Of a stretch of 64,000 nt of DNA, positions 26,776 through 36,747 are shown in pieces (positions within the stretch are counted from its first letter, which is position 1; each line of letters opens with the position of its first letter). The stretch is from positions 3,286,001 through 3,350,000 of the forward strand of contig NZ_CP020562.1 of the NCBI RefSeq assembly GCF_002082565.1. The letters are read 5' to 3'. The translations under genes were made by a program, and so were the position numbers. Origin of the DNA: Halomonas sp. GT. Its GTDB lineage: Bacteria > Pseudomonadota > Gammaproteobacteria > Pseudomonadales > Halomonadaceae. The notes beneath the pieces are model-generated. The model did no database searches. It saw only the letters and a list, made by a program, of their open reading frames with translations, and had not been told where the DNA came from.

Positions 26776-28605
26776 CTAGCCTGCCTCAGCCGCCTTGCGA
26801 TAACGCCCTTGGTAGTCAAACAGCTTATCGCGAAGCTTCCAGTGCCGTCCGACTTTACGACCTACAACAAAATCGGGATGACGTAGGCGGCGCTGCTCTT
26901 CGACCACCTCTGCCGGGGAAGCAGGCTGCCACTTAGCGCCTGGGGCACGCAGGTGATTGCGTAAAAAAACAGCATAAAATGCACGCCGCTGAGCAGGTGT
27001 TTCCAACGCAAACCACTCCGCCAAGCTCGCGCCATCTTCATCGTAATAGGTCACTTTTAGACGTGGCAGCCCCCGCCCGTTGGTCGTGGCCTCTAATTGC
27101 ATACCGCTGACTCGCAGCACTTTGGCATCTTTTAATTTAAGCGCATCTTTGAGTTTATCGTCAGCATCTACCAGCAGTTGCTCGCAGCCGTGACAGCGGC
27201 GGGCGGCAATATCATTTTCAGCACCACATTGCTCGCAGACCTTAAAGCGAAAACGAAAATCACACTGCTTTTGATCGGTGCTCTGCCTGCCCTTGCCCGG
27301 CTTCACAGAAGGATTGGGATTATCTACCAGCCCCTGGCAACGACGGCCAAAATGCTCAATCACCAGCTCTCCATCTCGTTTACCCCAGAACAGATTGGCA
27401 TGGCCACACGCCGGACACTCAACCTGGACCGGTTCGCTGTTGCTATCCGGTTTTGGCTCGCCGACTTCGGGCGCATAAAGGTCCCAGGGATTGCCGGCGA
27501 AATCCAGCACCAGGCAGTTGGTTTTACCCGGTGATAAACGCAGCCCTCGACCAACAATCTGCTGGTAAAGGCTCACCGATTCTGTGGGACGCAGAATAGC
27601 AATTAAATCAACATGAGGTGCATCAAACCCAGTCGTCAGCACGGCGACGTTGACCAGAAATTTAAGCTCACGCGCTTTGAACGCTTCAATAAGAGAAGTA
27701 CGCTCCTGTGAGGCCGTCGCACCGGTAATCAGCGCCGCTTGGTTCCTAGGTAAGTAGCTAATAATTTCTTCAGCATGAGCGACCGTTGCGGCAAAAATCA
27801 TTACCCCTTGCCGTTCTTCAGCGTACTCAACCACCTGCTGAATAATTCTTGGCGTAGCGCGGCTACCAGCAACGACACGATTGAGCTCTTCTTCACGAAA
27901 TAGACCGCTAGATGCAGGGGCCAACGCGGAAAAGTCGTAGCCTACGATGGCCATATCCAGACGCTTAGGCTCCGCCAAAAAACCTTGTTTCACCATTAAT
28001 CGTAGCGGCTGTTCAAAAACGCAATCGGCAAAGAAGCACGCTTCATCGCCGCGCACCATGCCATGGTGATGGCGGTGGTAGATAAACCCCTGCCCTAATC
28101 GAAACGGCGTAGCGGTTAAGCCGAGAATTTTAAGTTGCGGGTTTTGACGCTGAAGATGCTCAATCACTTGGCGATAGCTGGCATCTTTTTCCAGCGATAC
28201 CCGGTGGCATTCATCAATCACCAATAACGTAAAACTAGCGTCACTGAAGCGCTCCAGATTACGCACCACTGATTGCACCGAGCCAAATACCACTTGTCGG
28301 CTGGCTTCTTTACGCTTGAGGCCCGCGCTAAAAATATCTGCCTCAAGCCCGTAGGCTTGGTACTTGGCATGATTTTGCTCGACCAGCTCACGCACGTGGG
28401 CCAGCACCAGCACACGGCCACGGGCTAGCCTGGCAAGCTCCGCAATCACTAGCGATTTACCGCTACCCGTGGGCAGTACCACCACCGCAGGCGCGCTGCT
28501 TGCACGGAAGTGGCCCACCACACGCTTTACCGCCTCCGTCTGGTAGGGGCGCAAACGAGGTGGTGTGCCAGAAACAGGCGCAGTGGAAGGGCTGAATCGT
28601 TGCAT
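26776..28605 (-). CDS. radD: Superfamily II DNA helicase RadD
   Basis: DNA-repair ATPase related to RecQ-type helicases; in E. coli it acts in recombination intermediates and stimulates RecA strand exchange. 609 aa and co-linear along its whole length with E. coli RadD (YejH). Walker [10 protein letters not shown] (~44-52), DECH box LLVIDECHR, motif [14 protein letters not shown], motif [15 protein letters not shown] and [14 protein letters not shown]. The C-terminal half has the zinc-type cysteines [35 protein letters not shown]. It begins one nucleotide after the stop of the crotonase gene, so the two are co-transcribed. Confidence 0.93.
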   Translation of the reverse strand: MQRFSPSTAPVSGTPPRLRPYQTEAVKRVVGHFRASSAPAVVVLPTGSGKSLVIAELARLARGRVLVLAHVRELVEQNHAKYQAYGLEADIFSAGLKRKEASRQVVFGSVQSVVRNLERFSDASFTLLVIDECHRVSLEKDASYRQVIEHLQRQNPQLKILGLTATPFRLGQGFIYHRHHHGMVRGDEACFFADCVFEQPLRLMVKQGFLAEPKRLDMAIVGYDFSALAPASSGLFREEELNRVVAGSRATPRIIQQVVEYAEERQGVMIFAATVAHAEEIISYLPRNQAALITGATASQERTSLIEAFKARELKFLVNVAVLTTGFDAPHVDLIAILRPTESVSLYQQIVGRGLRLSPGKTNCLVLDFAGNPWDLYAPEVGEPKPDSNSEPVQVECPACGHANLFWGKRDGELVIEHFGRRCQGLVDNPNPSVKPGKGRQSTDQKQCDFRFRFKVCEQCGAENDIAARRCHGCEQLLVDADDKLKDALKLKDAKVLRVSGMQLEATTNGRGLPRLKVTYYDEDGASLAEWFALETPAQRRAFYAVFLRNHLRAPGAKWQPASPAEVVEEQRRLRHPDFVVGRKVGRHWKLRDKLFDYQGRYRKAAEAG

Positions 28606-28606
28606 C

Positions 28607-29398
28607 TCAGTCGAAACTCGGGACGCGACGCTCCATTCGTGCGCTTACCACTTCTCGATGCTCGGCACCGGCTAAAAGCTGCTGCTGCAAAAGCGCTTCG
28701 AGCGCTAGTCGATCGCGAGGAGCCAAATCCGGACCACGAGCAAACAGTTCCCGAGCAGCAGCGACGGCTTGAGGTGAGCGTGCGGCAATGAGCGCTGCGG
28801 TTTCTCGGGCGACTTCCTGGGGCGTATCGCTCAGGCGGCTACCTAGGCCCAACTGATAAGCCTCTTCACCTGACACCTTGCGCCCGCTTATCGCCAGTTC
28901 TTGGAGCACATCCTGACGCAGCCCCGCTCCAGTCACGCTAATGGCCATATCGGGGATGATCCCCCAGTCGATCTCAAGCAGCGCCAGACGTGCGCGGGGG
29001 TGGAGAATGCGGATATCGGCGCCCAAGGCTATCTGCAAGCCGCCGCCGTAAACATGCCCGTGCAGAGCAGCCACCACGGGAACGCCCGCCTCGCGCCAAC
29101 CTAAAGCCAAGCGCTGAACCGGGTTGATACCCGCTTCGTCGGGTGCCAGCAGAGTGGGCAATCGTTCCGCCTCGCTCATGATCGACGCCATATCGAGCCC
29201 CGCGCAAAAGCTGTCACCATCACCGGTTAAAACCACCGCCCGCAGCCCAGCAAGCTGGGGCAGATGCTGCTGAGCTGCCAGCAGGCCATCGATCATGGCC
29301 CAATCCAGGCCGTTATGATGTTCGGGTCGCGACAACATGACCTCAGCCACGTGATCGGTGAAGGACAGCGTTACACGTTCATTGAGGTTGTGATGCAT
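28607..29398 (-). CDS. Crotonase-fold (enoyl-CoA hydratase/isomerase family) protein
   Basis: 263 aa from ATG 29398, chosen because GGGAG precedes it by 5 nt; ATG 29431 further up has no ribosome site. The crotonase fold is clear: [16 protein letters not shown] forms the first oxyanion-hole segment and [18 protein letters not shown] the second. At the position of the catalytic Glu144 of rat enoyl-CoA hydratase (GGGCELAM) this protein has Gln (GGGLQIAL), while the second acid ([11 protein letters not shown]) is kept. It is therefore probably not a classical hydratase; an isomerase, thioesterase-like or other crotonase reaction is possible. No other fatty-acid gene is near; it is coupled to radD for no evident reason. 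Confidence 0.8.
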   Translation of the reverse strand: MHHNLNERVTLSFTDHVAEVMLSRPEHHNGLDWAMIDGLLAAQQHLPQLAGLRAVVLTGDGDSFCAGLDMASIMSEAERLPTLLAPDEAGINPVQRLALGWREAGVPVVAALHGHVYGGGLQIALGADIRILHPRARLALLEIDWGIIPDMAISVTGAGLRQDVLQELAISGRKVSGEEAYQLGLGSRLSDTPQEVARETAALIAARSPQAVAAARELFARGPDLAPRDRLALEALLQQQLLAGAEHREVVSARMERRVPSFD

Positions 29399-29448
29399 TC
29401 GAGCTCCCAGAAAGTTCCTTTGGCTCGCCATCGATGGGCGATAGCTGA

Positions 29449-29498
29449 GCTTGTGAAGTAGTCCGCTTATGAAGTGATAAACGCGCTTGTGAACTGAG
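29449..29498. repeat. Weak 16-20 bp direct repeats upstream of the crotonase gene
   Basis: gcttgtgaagta (29449), gcttatgaagtg (29465) and gcttgtgaactg (29485) share a core, spaced 16 and 20 bp. Degenerate, so less certain than the other arrays. Confidence 0.45.
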
Positions 29499-29578
29499 TG
29501 TGGCGCGAAGACGAAGCATTTTCAAACACACGTTTAATTCTATCGCAACCACCACCAAGATCACTTCTTCACCACAGG

Positions 29579-29604
29579 AAAAAAGCGGCCCGCAGGCCGC
29601 TTTT
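29579..29604 (-). terminator. Terminator of purL
   Basis: Stem aaaagcggcc (29581-29590) and ggccgctttt (29595-29604) with a 4-nt loop. The minus-strand transcript ends in six T, 21 nt past the purL stop. Confidence 0.88.
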
Positions 29605-29624
29605 CTTTAGCATGGCAGGGCGTA

Positions 29625-32600
29625 TCAGCCCAGCCATACACGGGCGTTACGGAATAAGCGCAGCCAAGCGCCATCCTCAGTCCATTCGGCCGGACGCCAG
29701 GAGTTGGTGACCGCGCGAGTCACCCGCTCTGGGTGAGGCATCATAATGGTTACACGGCCATCCGGTGTGGTGAGGCCGGTGATTCCTGACGGCGAGCCGT
29801 TAGGGTTAGCTGGGTAGCGGGTTGTTACTTGACCATAGTTGTCGATATAACGCAGCGCTATCTGGCTGCTGGACTGCATACTGCGCAGATGCGCGGTATC
29901 ACGGAACTCAGCACGTCCTTCGCCGTGAGCCACAGCAATCGGCAACTTAGAACCTTCCATGCCCGCCAGCAGAATCGACGGGCTTTTCTCTACCCGCACC
30001 ATCGCCACACGTGCTTCGAACTGCTCAGACTCGTTACGCTCAAACGCAGGCCAGCTTTCAGCCCCCGGAATCAGTGTCTTTAGCTGCGAGAGCATCTGAC
30101 AACCATTGCACACGCCCAGCGAGAAGCTGTCATCACGGATGAAGAAGTTGGCAAACTGCTCACGGGCACGCTCATTGAATAGCACCGACTTCGCCCAACC
30201 GCCGCCAGCCCCCAGCACGTCGCCGTAAGAGAAACCACCGCAGGCGACTAGCCCTTTGAACTCATCAAGGGAAACACGCCCTTCCAGGATGTCACTCATG
30301 TGCACATCCACTGCGTCAAAGCCCGCTTTATGGAATGCCCAAGCCATCTCGACCTGACCATTAACACCTTGTTCGCGCAGCACGGCAACAGCAGGCTTGG
30401 CAGTGTTGATAAACGGCGCGCTGATATCATCGTTGATATCAAAGCTAGGCGCGGCGCTTAGGCCAGGATCACGAACATCCAGCAGGTTATCGAATTCGTT
30501 CTTAGCGCATTCGGGGTTATCACGCAGCGCCTGCATGCGGTAACTGGTTTCCGCCCAGGTGCGCTGAGTCAGCTGGCGTGTGGTTTCCAACAGCGGCTCT
30601 TCAAACAGCGTTACCCGCACCTGGTCGTCATAACGGGGACGCGCAATAACACCGCATGTTTCGATACCTGCAACAGCAAACTGAGTGAGCACCTCTTCAG
30701 TGTGTTCTCGGTTTACTTGAATCACTGCACCCAGTTCTTCTGAAAACAGTGCATTGAACGCTTCCACCGGCTCATCAATCAGCCAGTCCAGCTTGATCTC
30801 AAGGCCTGCATGGGCAGCAAACGCCATTTCCAACAATGTGACCAGCAGGCCGCCATCGCTGCGATCGTGATAGGCCAGCAGTTTGCCGTCACGGTTGAGC
30901 CCCTGAATAACCTCAAAAAACGCCTTCAAGTCTTCTGGGTCATCAACATCGGGACACTCGTTACCGACTTGACCATAGACTTGCGCCAGCGCAGAGCCAC
31001 CTAGGCGGTTTTGGCCATTACCCAAGTCGATCAGAATCAGGTCAGACTCATCCTGCTCCAGATTGATTTGCGGTGTCAGCGTCGCCATTGCATCGGTCAC
31101 CGGCGCAAACCCAGTCACCACCAGCGAAAGCGGCGATGTAATGCTCTTTTCGTCGGCACTGTTTTTGCCCGTACTGTTTTCGTCCGAACTGCCGCCTTCC
31201 TGCCAGGCGGTGCGCATGGACATGGAGTCCTTGCCGACCGGAATGGCAATGCCGAGTGCTGGGCACAGCTCCATGCCTACCGCATGCACGGCGTCATAAA
31301 GCGCTTGATTTTCACCAGGATGGTCAGCGGCGCTCATCCAGTTCGCTGAAAGCTTAATATCTGACAATTTGGCAATCGGCGCCGCGGCTAAGTTCGTAAT
31401 CGCTTCGGCAACGGCCAGACGGGCGCTTGCAGCGGGGTTAATCAGCGCCACTGGCGGGCGCTCGCCCATTGCCATGGCTTCACCTGCGTGGGTGTCGAAG
31501 CTAGCGGTGGTCACGGCAACGTCGGCCACCGGCACTTGCCAAGGGCCAACCATTTGGTCACGAGCGACTTGACCAGTAATTGATCGGTCGCCAATGGTAA
31601 TCAAAAAGCCCTTCGATGCCACAGTCGGCAGGCGCAACACTCGATCCATCGCTTCGCGCAGATCAAGGTTGTCGAGCATGACGCCAGAAAGCTCTAGAGT
31701 TTGACGCTCAAACGAACGCGTCATCTTCGGCGGTTTGCCAAATAACACGCTCATCGGAAGATCGACCGGCTTGGTATCAAAATGGCCGTCACGAACTTCC
31801 AGGTGGTGATGCTCCATGGCCTCGCCTACCACCGCATAGGGGCAGCGCTCGCGCTTACACAATGCATCAAAGGTAGCCAGATCGTCAGGAGCAACAGCCA
31901 GCACATAACGCTCTTGGGCTTCGTTACACCAAATTTCCAGCGGGCTCATTCCCGGCTCGGCGTTAGGCACCGCACGTAAGTCAAACAGACCACCGCGATT
32001 ACCGTCTTTAACTAGCTCCGGCAGGGCGTTAGAAAGTCCGCCTGCACCTACATCGTGAATAAAGCGAATCGGGTTTTTATCGCCCAACGCCCAACAGCGG
32101 TCGATGACCTCCTGAGCGCGACGTTCAATTTCCGGGTTTTCCCGCTGCACTGAGGCAAAATCCAAGTCCGCGCTAGACTCGCCTGACGCCATGCTAGACG
32201 CTGCACCACCGCCCAGGCCAATCAACATGGCCGGGCCGCCCATCACGATGAGCTTGCCACCAACGGGAATCTCACCTTTTTGCACATGGTGGGCACGAAT
32301 GTTGCCATAACCACCGGCAAGCATAATCGGCTTGTGGAAGCCGCGACGCTCGATACCATCGTCGCTCAACGTATCCTGCTCATAGGTACGGAAGTAGCCC
32401 GTCAGATTAGGACGGCCAAATTCATTATTAAACGCCGCACCACCGATGGGGCCGTCCAGCATAATTTGCAGCGCCGACTGCATACGCTCGGGTTTGCCGT
32501 AGTCAAAGGCTTCCCAAGGTTGCACGAACTCTGGAATGCGCAAATTGGAAACAGTAAAGCCTGACAGACCCGCTTTCGGCTTACCGCCGATACCGGTCGC

Positions 32601-33581
32601 CCCCTCATCACGTATTTCACCGCCAGAACCCGTCGCCGCGCCTGGGAATGGTGCAATCGCTGTAGGGTGGTTGTGGGTTTCCACCTTCATCAGAATGTGA
32701 ATGGGCTCTTGGTGTGCGTCGTAGCTAGCCCGCTCTCCCTCAGCGCCAGTCAGCGGCGTGGGGAAGAAGCGCCCCCCCTGGCTACCTTTAATGACCGCAG
32801 CGTTGTCGCTATAGGCCGACAGCACGTTATCCGGCGAGGTCGCAAAGGTATTCTTAACCATCTTGAACAACGAGTGACTCTGGGCTTCGCCATCAATAAC
32901 CCAGTCCGCGTTGAAGATTTTGTGGCGGCAGTGCTCCGAGTTCGCCTGGGCAAACATCATCAGCTCAACATCACTAGGATTGCGGCCAAGCTCAATAAAC
33001 GCTGCCACCAGATAGTCGATTTCATCGTCGGCAAGCGCCAGCCCTAACTCTCGGTTGGCTGTCGCCAACGCTTCGCGGCCGCCCTCCAAGATATCGACAC
33101 TGCCCAGTGGTGCAGGGGTGTGATGAGCAAACAGCTTAACCGCGTCAGCAACGTCAGCCAGCACGTTTTCGGTCATGCGGTCGTGAAGCAGTGCTCCGAT
33201 CGCGTCCAGGTTCTCAGCGCTGGGTGTGCCGCTCAACGCCACCCGATAATCAACACCGCGTTCGATGCGATCAATCTGGTGCAGCCCACAGTTATGAGCA
33301 ATATCAGTTGCTTTAGAAGACCATGGCGACTGGGTGCCTAAACGTGGCACAACCAGGAAGCGCTGGGCGTTTTCAGAAGTGTCTTGGCTCGCGTGGCTGC
33401 CATAATCAAGCAGCTTGGCCAAACGCTCCTGAGCAGCAGCATCCAGTGTCTCGCGGTGGTCTATGAAGTGGATGTAATGGGCGGACAGCGCCTCCACCTC
33501 AGGAACACGTTCACGCAACACCGTTAACAGCCGTTCATGGCGGAAGGCAGAAAGGGCGGGTGCGCCTCGCAGTTCGAGCAT
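29625..33581 (-). CDS. purL: Phosphoribosylformylglycinamidine synthase (large, single-chain)
   Basis: Converts FGAR to FGAM with glutamine and ATP in purine synthesis; cytosolic. 1,318 aa (E. coli 1,295). The order is an N-terminal PurS-like region ([11 protein letters not shown]...), a linker, two AIR-synthase-like halves ([47 protein letters not shown]), and a class-I glutaminase from ~1,055 with nucleophile Cys in GVCNGCQM (~1,158) and the HGEGRAEF and PHPERV motifs. Near residues 800-814 there is a polar insertion ([15 protein letters not shown]) built from three 15-bp units and absent from E. coli PurL. Monocistronic, with a terminator after it and mltF divergent upstream. Confidence 0.97.
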   Translation of the reverse strand: MLELRGAPALSAFRHERLLTVLRERVPEVEALSAHYIHFIDHRETLDAAAQERLAKLLDYGSHASQDTSENAQRFLVVPRLGTQSPWSSKATDIAHNCGLHQIDRIERGVDYRVALSGTPSAENLDAIGALLHDRMTENVLADVADAVKLFAHHTPAPLGSVDILEGGREALATANRELGLALADDEIDYLVAAFIELGRNPSDVELMMFAQANSEHCRHKIFNADWVIDGEAQSHSLFKMVKNTFATSPDNVLSAYSDNAAVIKGSQGGRFFPTPLTGAEGERASYDAHQEPIHILMKVETHNHPTAIAPFPGAATGSGGEIRDEGATGIGGKPKAGLSGFTVSNLRIPEFVQPWEAFDYGKPERMQSALQIMLDGPIGGAAFNNEFGRPNLTGYFRTYEQDTLSDDGIERRGFHKPIMLAGGYGNIRAHHVQKGEIPVGGKLIVMGGPAMLIGLGGGAASSMASGESSADLDFASVQRENPEIERRAQEVIDRCWALGDKNPIRFIHDVGAGGLSNALPELVKDGNRGGLFDLRAVPNAEPGMSPLEIWCNEAQERYVLAVAPDDLATFDALCKRERCPYAVVGEAMEHHHLEVRDGHFDTKPVDLPMSVLFGKPPKMTRSFERQTLELSGVMLDNLDLREAMDRVLRLPTVASKGFLITIGDRSITGQVARDQMVGPWQVPVADVAVTTASFDTHAGEAMAMGERPPVALINPAASARLAVAEAITNLAAAPIAKLSDIKLSANWMSAADHPGENQALYDAVHAVGMELCPALGIAIPVGKDSMSMRTAWQEGGSSDENSTGKNSADEKSITSPLSLVVTGFAPVTDAMATLTPQINLEQDESDLILIDLGNGQNRLGGSALAQVYGQVGNECPDVDDPEDLKAFFEVIQGLNRDGKLLAYHDRSDGGLLVTLLEMAFAAHAGLEIKLDWLIDEPVEAFNALFSEELGAVIQVNREHTEEVLTQFAVAGIETCGVIARPRYDDQVRVTLFEEPLLETTRQLTQRTWAETSYRMQALRDNPECAKNEFDNLLDVRDPGLSAAPSFDINDDISAPFINTAKPAVAVLREQGVNGQVEMAWAFHKAGFDAVDVHMSDILEGRVSLDEFKGLVACGGFSYGDVLGAGGGWAKSVLFNERAREQFANFFIRDDSFSLGVCNGCQMLSQLKTLIPGAESWPAFERNESEQFEARVAMVRVEKSPSILLAGMEGSKLPIAVAHGEGRAEFRDTAHLRSMQSSSQIALRYIDNYGQVTTRYPANPNGSPSGITGLTTPDGRVTIMMPHPERVTRAVTNSWRPAEWTEDGAWLRLFRNARVWLG
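31140..31184. repeat. 15-bp in-frame tandem repeat in purL
   Basis: Three units of 15 bp (31140-31154, 31155-31169, 31170-31184) encode [10 protein letters not shown] and DEKSI. They form a polar loop insertion between the SMSMRTAW segment and TSPLSLVV; the loop length is known to vary between PurL orthologues. Confidence 0.8.
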
Positions 33582-33763
33582 ATCTGGGAGCCTCTAAAGC
33601 AGGAAGAGTTCGTGCGGGATATCAATGAGCCGCAGCGCGGCCCTCTTTAATGACACTAATGGGGGCTATGATACTGGAAAGCGGCGGCCACACGAAATCA
33701 ACAAGGTGACAGCTTCTCTCAGGCTGGGTATCGTGGCAGCTTGTTTCATGCCGACAAGACGCC

Positions 33764-35227
33764 ATGCTGACGTTGATTTGCCGACATTTTATAGCGCGTT
33801 ATCGCGCCTATTTTGCAGTATTTGTTACGCTTTTCTTAGCGTTAATTCCGCGCGCCACGCCGATACCGCAAGGTGAGCATCTCGCTCATATCATCGCGAA
33901 AGATTTTATTACTATTCATACCCGCAACACACCTACCACTTACTATGAAGGGCGCCAAGGCCCCACAGGCTTTGAATATGAACTGATGCATAGGTTTGCT
34001 GACTATCTGGGGGTTAGCTTAAATCTCAATGCAAGCCACCACCCTGAAAGCGTATTGCCTGCAGTGCGAGGTCAAGGCGACCTAGGCGCCGCCGCACTGC
34101 CCTTACTGCCCGACTCACCCAGCATTCATTACACCCGTTCAATTATCCAGATGCAGCCACTGGTGGTTTATCGTCGCGGCTTAAACGGCATTAACGAGCC
34201 AAAAAATTTAGTCGGTTTAGAGCTAGGCACGCTTAGCGAAGCAGGCACCAGCCAAGCACTTCTCGCCCTTCAGAGCGACTACCCAAGCTTAAGCTGGAAA
34301 GAGTCCCATGAGCTTGAAGTAGCAGAACTGCTAGCACGGGTGGAAAACGGCACGCTGGATGCCGCGATTATTTTTGATCATCAGTTTCGTCTCAACCGGC
34401 TCTTTTTCCCTAACGTCGAGCGCGGTTTCTTTTTGGGAGAGCCGCTATCATTAGCCTGGGCGGTTCCCAGTGGGCGCGGGCTGGGACTATTAGAAGCTGC
34501 CAATCAGTTTCTTCAAGAACTACAGGAAAATGGCACGCTGGAGCAGCTCGTCAGCCGCTATTTTGGCCATGACGATTATTTGGAGTACGTGGGAACGCGT
34601 ACGTTTTTAGCCCATCTTGATGAACGACTGCCAACCTACACCGAACTTTTCAAAAAGGCCGCCCGAGACACGGGGTTTGACTGGAAACTATTGGCTGCTG
34701 TGGGCTATCAGGAATCTCACTGGGACCCTGATGCTGTTTCTCCCACCGGGGTGCGTGGCTTGATGATGCTCACCAACCCAACCGCCAGCGAGATGGGCGT
34801 AGCTGACCGTACTAACCCAGCCCAAAGCATTGATGGTGGCGCCCGTTATTTACGTAGTATTAAAGATCGCCTGCCAGAGAGCATTGTCGGCAATGACCGA
34901 CTCTACATGGCGATGGCAGCCTATAACGTGGGACTTGGGCACCTATACGATGCCCGCAAGATCACCGAAATGCGCGGCGGCAATCCAGACAGCTGGCAAG
35001 ATGTCCGCGCAGCGCTACCGTTACTCCAGCAGCGGGAATGGCACAGCCAGACTCGCCATGGCTATGCACGCGGTGGAGAGCCTGTGATCTATGTGCGCAA
35101 CATTCGCCGCTACTACGAGATGATTGAGTATGTCGAACGCAGTCGCCAGCAGTTTTTCCAGTTGGAACAAACGCTCGTTAGCGATGAGCCTTTGCTACTC
35201 TTTGATATTATTCCACCCGTGGAATAA
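33764..35227 (+). CDS. mltF: Membrane-bound lytic murein transglycosylase F
   Basis: Cleaves peptidoglycan between MurNAc and GlcNAc. 487 aa. After an N-terminal hydrophobic segment (AVFVTLFLALIP) comes a periplasmic substrate-binding-type domain (~48-275; TYYEGRQGPTGFEYELMHRFADYLG), then an SLT lytic domain (~300-440) with catalytic Glu317 in GYQESHWDPDAVSPTGVRGLMML and the MAMAAYNVGLGHLYDAR motif. The E. coli enzyme is a lipoprotein-like membrane protein; I see no lipobox here, so anchoring by the N-terminal helix is likely. The start ATG 33764 lacks a good ribosome site and could be off by a few codons. Divergent from purL. Confidence 0.92.
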   Translation: MLTLICRHFIARYRAYFAVFVTLFLALIPRATPIPQGEHLAHIIAKDFITIHTRNTPTTYYEGRQGPTGFEYELMHRFADYLGVSLNLNASHHPESVLPAVRGQGDLGAAALPLLPDSPSIHYTRSIIQMQPLVVYRRGLNGINEPKNLVGLELGTLSEAGTSQALLALQSDYPSLSWKESHELEVAELLARVENGTLDAAIIFDHQFRLNRLFFPNVERGFFLGEPLSLAWAVPSGRGLGLLEAANQFLQELQENGTLEQLVSRYFGHDDYLEYVGTRTFLAHLDERLPTYTELFKKAARDTGFDWKLLAAVGYQESHWDPDAVSPTGVRGLMMLTNPTASEMGVADRTNPAQSIDGGARYLRSIKDRLPESIVGNDRLYMAMAAYNVGLGHLYDARKITEMRGGNPDSWQDVRAALPLLQQREWHSQTRHGYARGGEPVIYVRNIRRYYEMIEYVERSRQQFFQLEQTLVSDEPLLLFDIIPPVE

Positions 35228-35276
35228 CGATCAGCTGCTAACACCAATACCGCCACTCGTTGACGATGGCAGCAAG

Positions 35277-35732
35277 TTAGCGCTTCGAGGCAAAAAACTG
35301 TTTTAACAGCTTTTTTGCTGGCGCAGCCAGAACGCCACTGGTAACTACCACTTGATGATTGAACCACGGCTGCGCAAGCAGGTTGGCTTTTGATTCAACC
35401 ATTCCCGTTCGCGGCTCTGCCGCACCATACACCAAGCGTGTTAAGCGAGCGTGGACCATGGCACCCGCACACATCATGCACGGCTCCAGCGTCACAAATA
35501 GTGTGCAGCCCTCTAAGCGATAGTTGCCTACCTGCTGACCCGCCTCTCTTAGCGCGCGAATTTCCGCGTGACCGCTGGGGTCGCAACTCGCTACCGGTGA
35601 GTTTCGCCCTGCTCCTATAATAGATCCCAAAGCATCCACCACTACGGCCCCCACTGGCACCTCGCCCTCTGCAAAGGCAAGGTGCGCCTGGTCAAGCGCT
35701 CGGTGCATGTAAAATTCGTCGCTGCGTATCAA
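35277..35732 (-). CDS. tadA: tRNA-specific adenosine deaminase TadA (TTG start)
   Basis: Makes inosine at the wobble position of tRNA-Arg(ACG). 151 aa. Zinc deaminase motifs are intact: H55-A-E57 in SGHAEIRAL and P-C85-x-x-C88 in TLEPCMMCAGAM. I keep the TTG start at 35732 because GGAG lies 7 nt upstream, and the segment up to the next ATG (35708) matches the N-terminal helix of the family; that ATG has no ribosome site. Converges with mltF with 49 bp between. The last codons read through a short A/T-flanked hairpin. Confidence 0.93.
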   Translation of the reverse strand: MIRSDEFYMHRALDQAHLAFAEGEVPVGAVVVDALGSIIGAGRNSPVASCDPSGHAEIRALREAGQQVGNYRLEGCTLFVTLEPCMMCAGAMVHARLTRLVYGAAEPRTGMVESKANLLAQPWFNHQVVVTSGVLAAPAKKLLKQFFASKR

Positions 35733-35839
35733 GGCAAACTCCGCTAAGGTAGCAAAACGATCGTTTTAATTGTGCCATAGCCGCATAGACACCCTGGCAG
35801 ACATTAGCGGCCAAACGGACAGCACTAAGGATACCGAGA

Positions 35840-36664
35840 ATGAACGATGCGCTGAAGTTACTGGTAAGCTTACTAGAGCTGGAAACACTTGAAGAGACGC
35901 TATTTCGTGGCCAAAGCCAAGACCTCGGCTTCCCACAACTCTACGGCGGCCAGGTATTAGGCCAAGCATTAGCAGCAGCGGCCCGCACCGTGCCCGATGA
36001 TCGCCGCCCACACTCACAGCATGGCTATTTTCTGCGTCCCGGCGACCCTCACCGACCAGTCGTCTACCAAGTAGACACCATTCGCGACGGTGGTAGCTTT
36101 ACTACTCGACGCGTTACCGCTATTCAAAAAGGGCGCCCGATCTTCTTCTGTAGCGCTTCGTTTCAAAGCGCCGAAGAGAGCATTAGCCACCAGCGTGTCA
36201 TGCCCCACGTGCCTACGCCAGAAGCGTTAATCGAAAGCGGGGATGTTAAACATGCACGTTTCCCAGGCCATCCTATCGAGTTTCTACATTTAAAAGGCAA
36301 TCCAGACAATGCATTGCCTGCCGGTCAGTGCCTATGGTTTCGCCTAGCGGGCGGAACGCTGCCCGATGATCCAGCCCTGCATCGCCACCTGCTTTCCTAC
36401 GCATCGGACTTCAACCTACTAACGACCGGACTGGTTCCCCACAGTATCAAGTTTACCGATCCTAAACTGCGCATCGCCAGCCTGGATCATGCGCTGTGGC
36501 TACACGAAGATACTCGTCTGGATGACTGGTTACTTTACGTGATTGACTCCCCCTGGGCTGGCGGTGCCCGCGGTTTAGCACGCGGTCATATTTATCGTCG
36601 CGATGGTCGCTTAGTGGCCTCTACCGCTCAAGAAGGGCTGGTGCGTTACCCGCAACAGCACTAA
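35840..36664 (+). CDS. tesB: Acyl-CoA thioesterase II
   Basis: Hydrolyses acyl-CoA to free fatty acid and CoA. 274 aa (E. coli TesB 286). Double hot-dog fold. Matching segments: LFRGQSQDLGFPQLYGGQVLGQAL, HSQHGYFLRPGDPHRPVVY, DGGSFTTRRVTAIQKGRPIF, and the second half FNLLTTGLVPHS, IASLDHALWLH (catalytic Asp) and VASTAQEGLVR (catalytic Gln). Divergent from tadA across 107 bp. The ribosome site is poor (gataccgaga) but the start fits the family. No clear terminator of its own on the plus strand. Confidence 0.93.
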   Translation: MNDALKLLVSLLELETLEETLFRGQSQDLGFPQLYGGQVLGQALAAAARTVPDDRRPHSQHGYFLRPGDPHRPVVYQVDTIRDGGSFTTRRVTAIQKGRPIFFCSASFQSAEESISHQRVMPHVPTPEALIESGDVKHARFPGHPIEFLHLKGNPDNALPAGQCLWFRLAGGTLPDDPALHRHLLSYASDFNLLTTGLVPHSIKFTDPKLRIASLDHALWLHEDTRLDDWLLYVIDSPWAGGARGLARGHIYRRDGRLVASTAQEGLVRYPQQH

Positions 36665-36688
36665 ACCGCAATCAATAAACCGGTACGC

Positions 36689-36722
36689 AAAAACACCGAC
36701 GCCCGCGATAAGCGGGCGTCGG
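36689..36722 (-). terminator. Terminator of malic enzyme gene
   Basis: 11-bp stem ccgacgcccgc / gcgggcgtcgg (36696-36722). On the minus strand it is followed by TTTTT, 26 nt past the malic enzyme stop. Confidence 0.85.
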
Positions 36723-36747
36723 AGAACATCAACGTGCCATGAAAAGT

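Noticed and set aside
33582..33763. PUR box (PurR operator) upstream of purL
   Set aside because: No sequence close to ACGCAAACGTTTNCNT seen.
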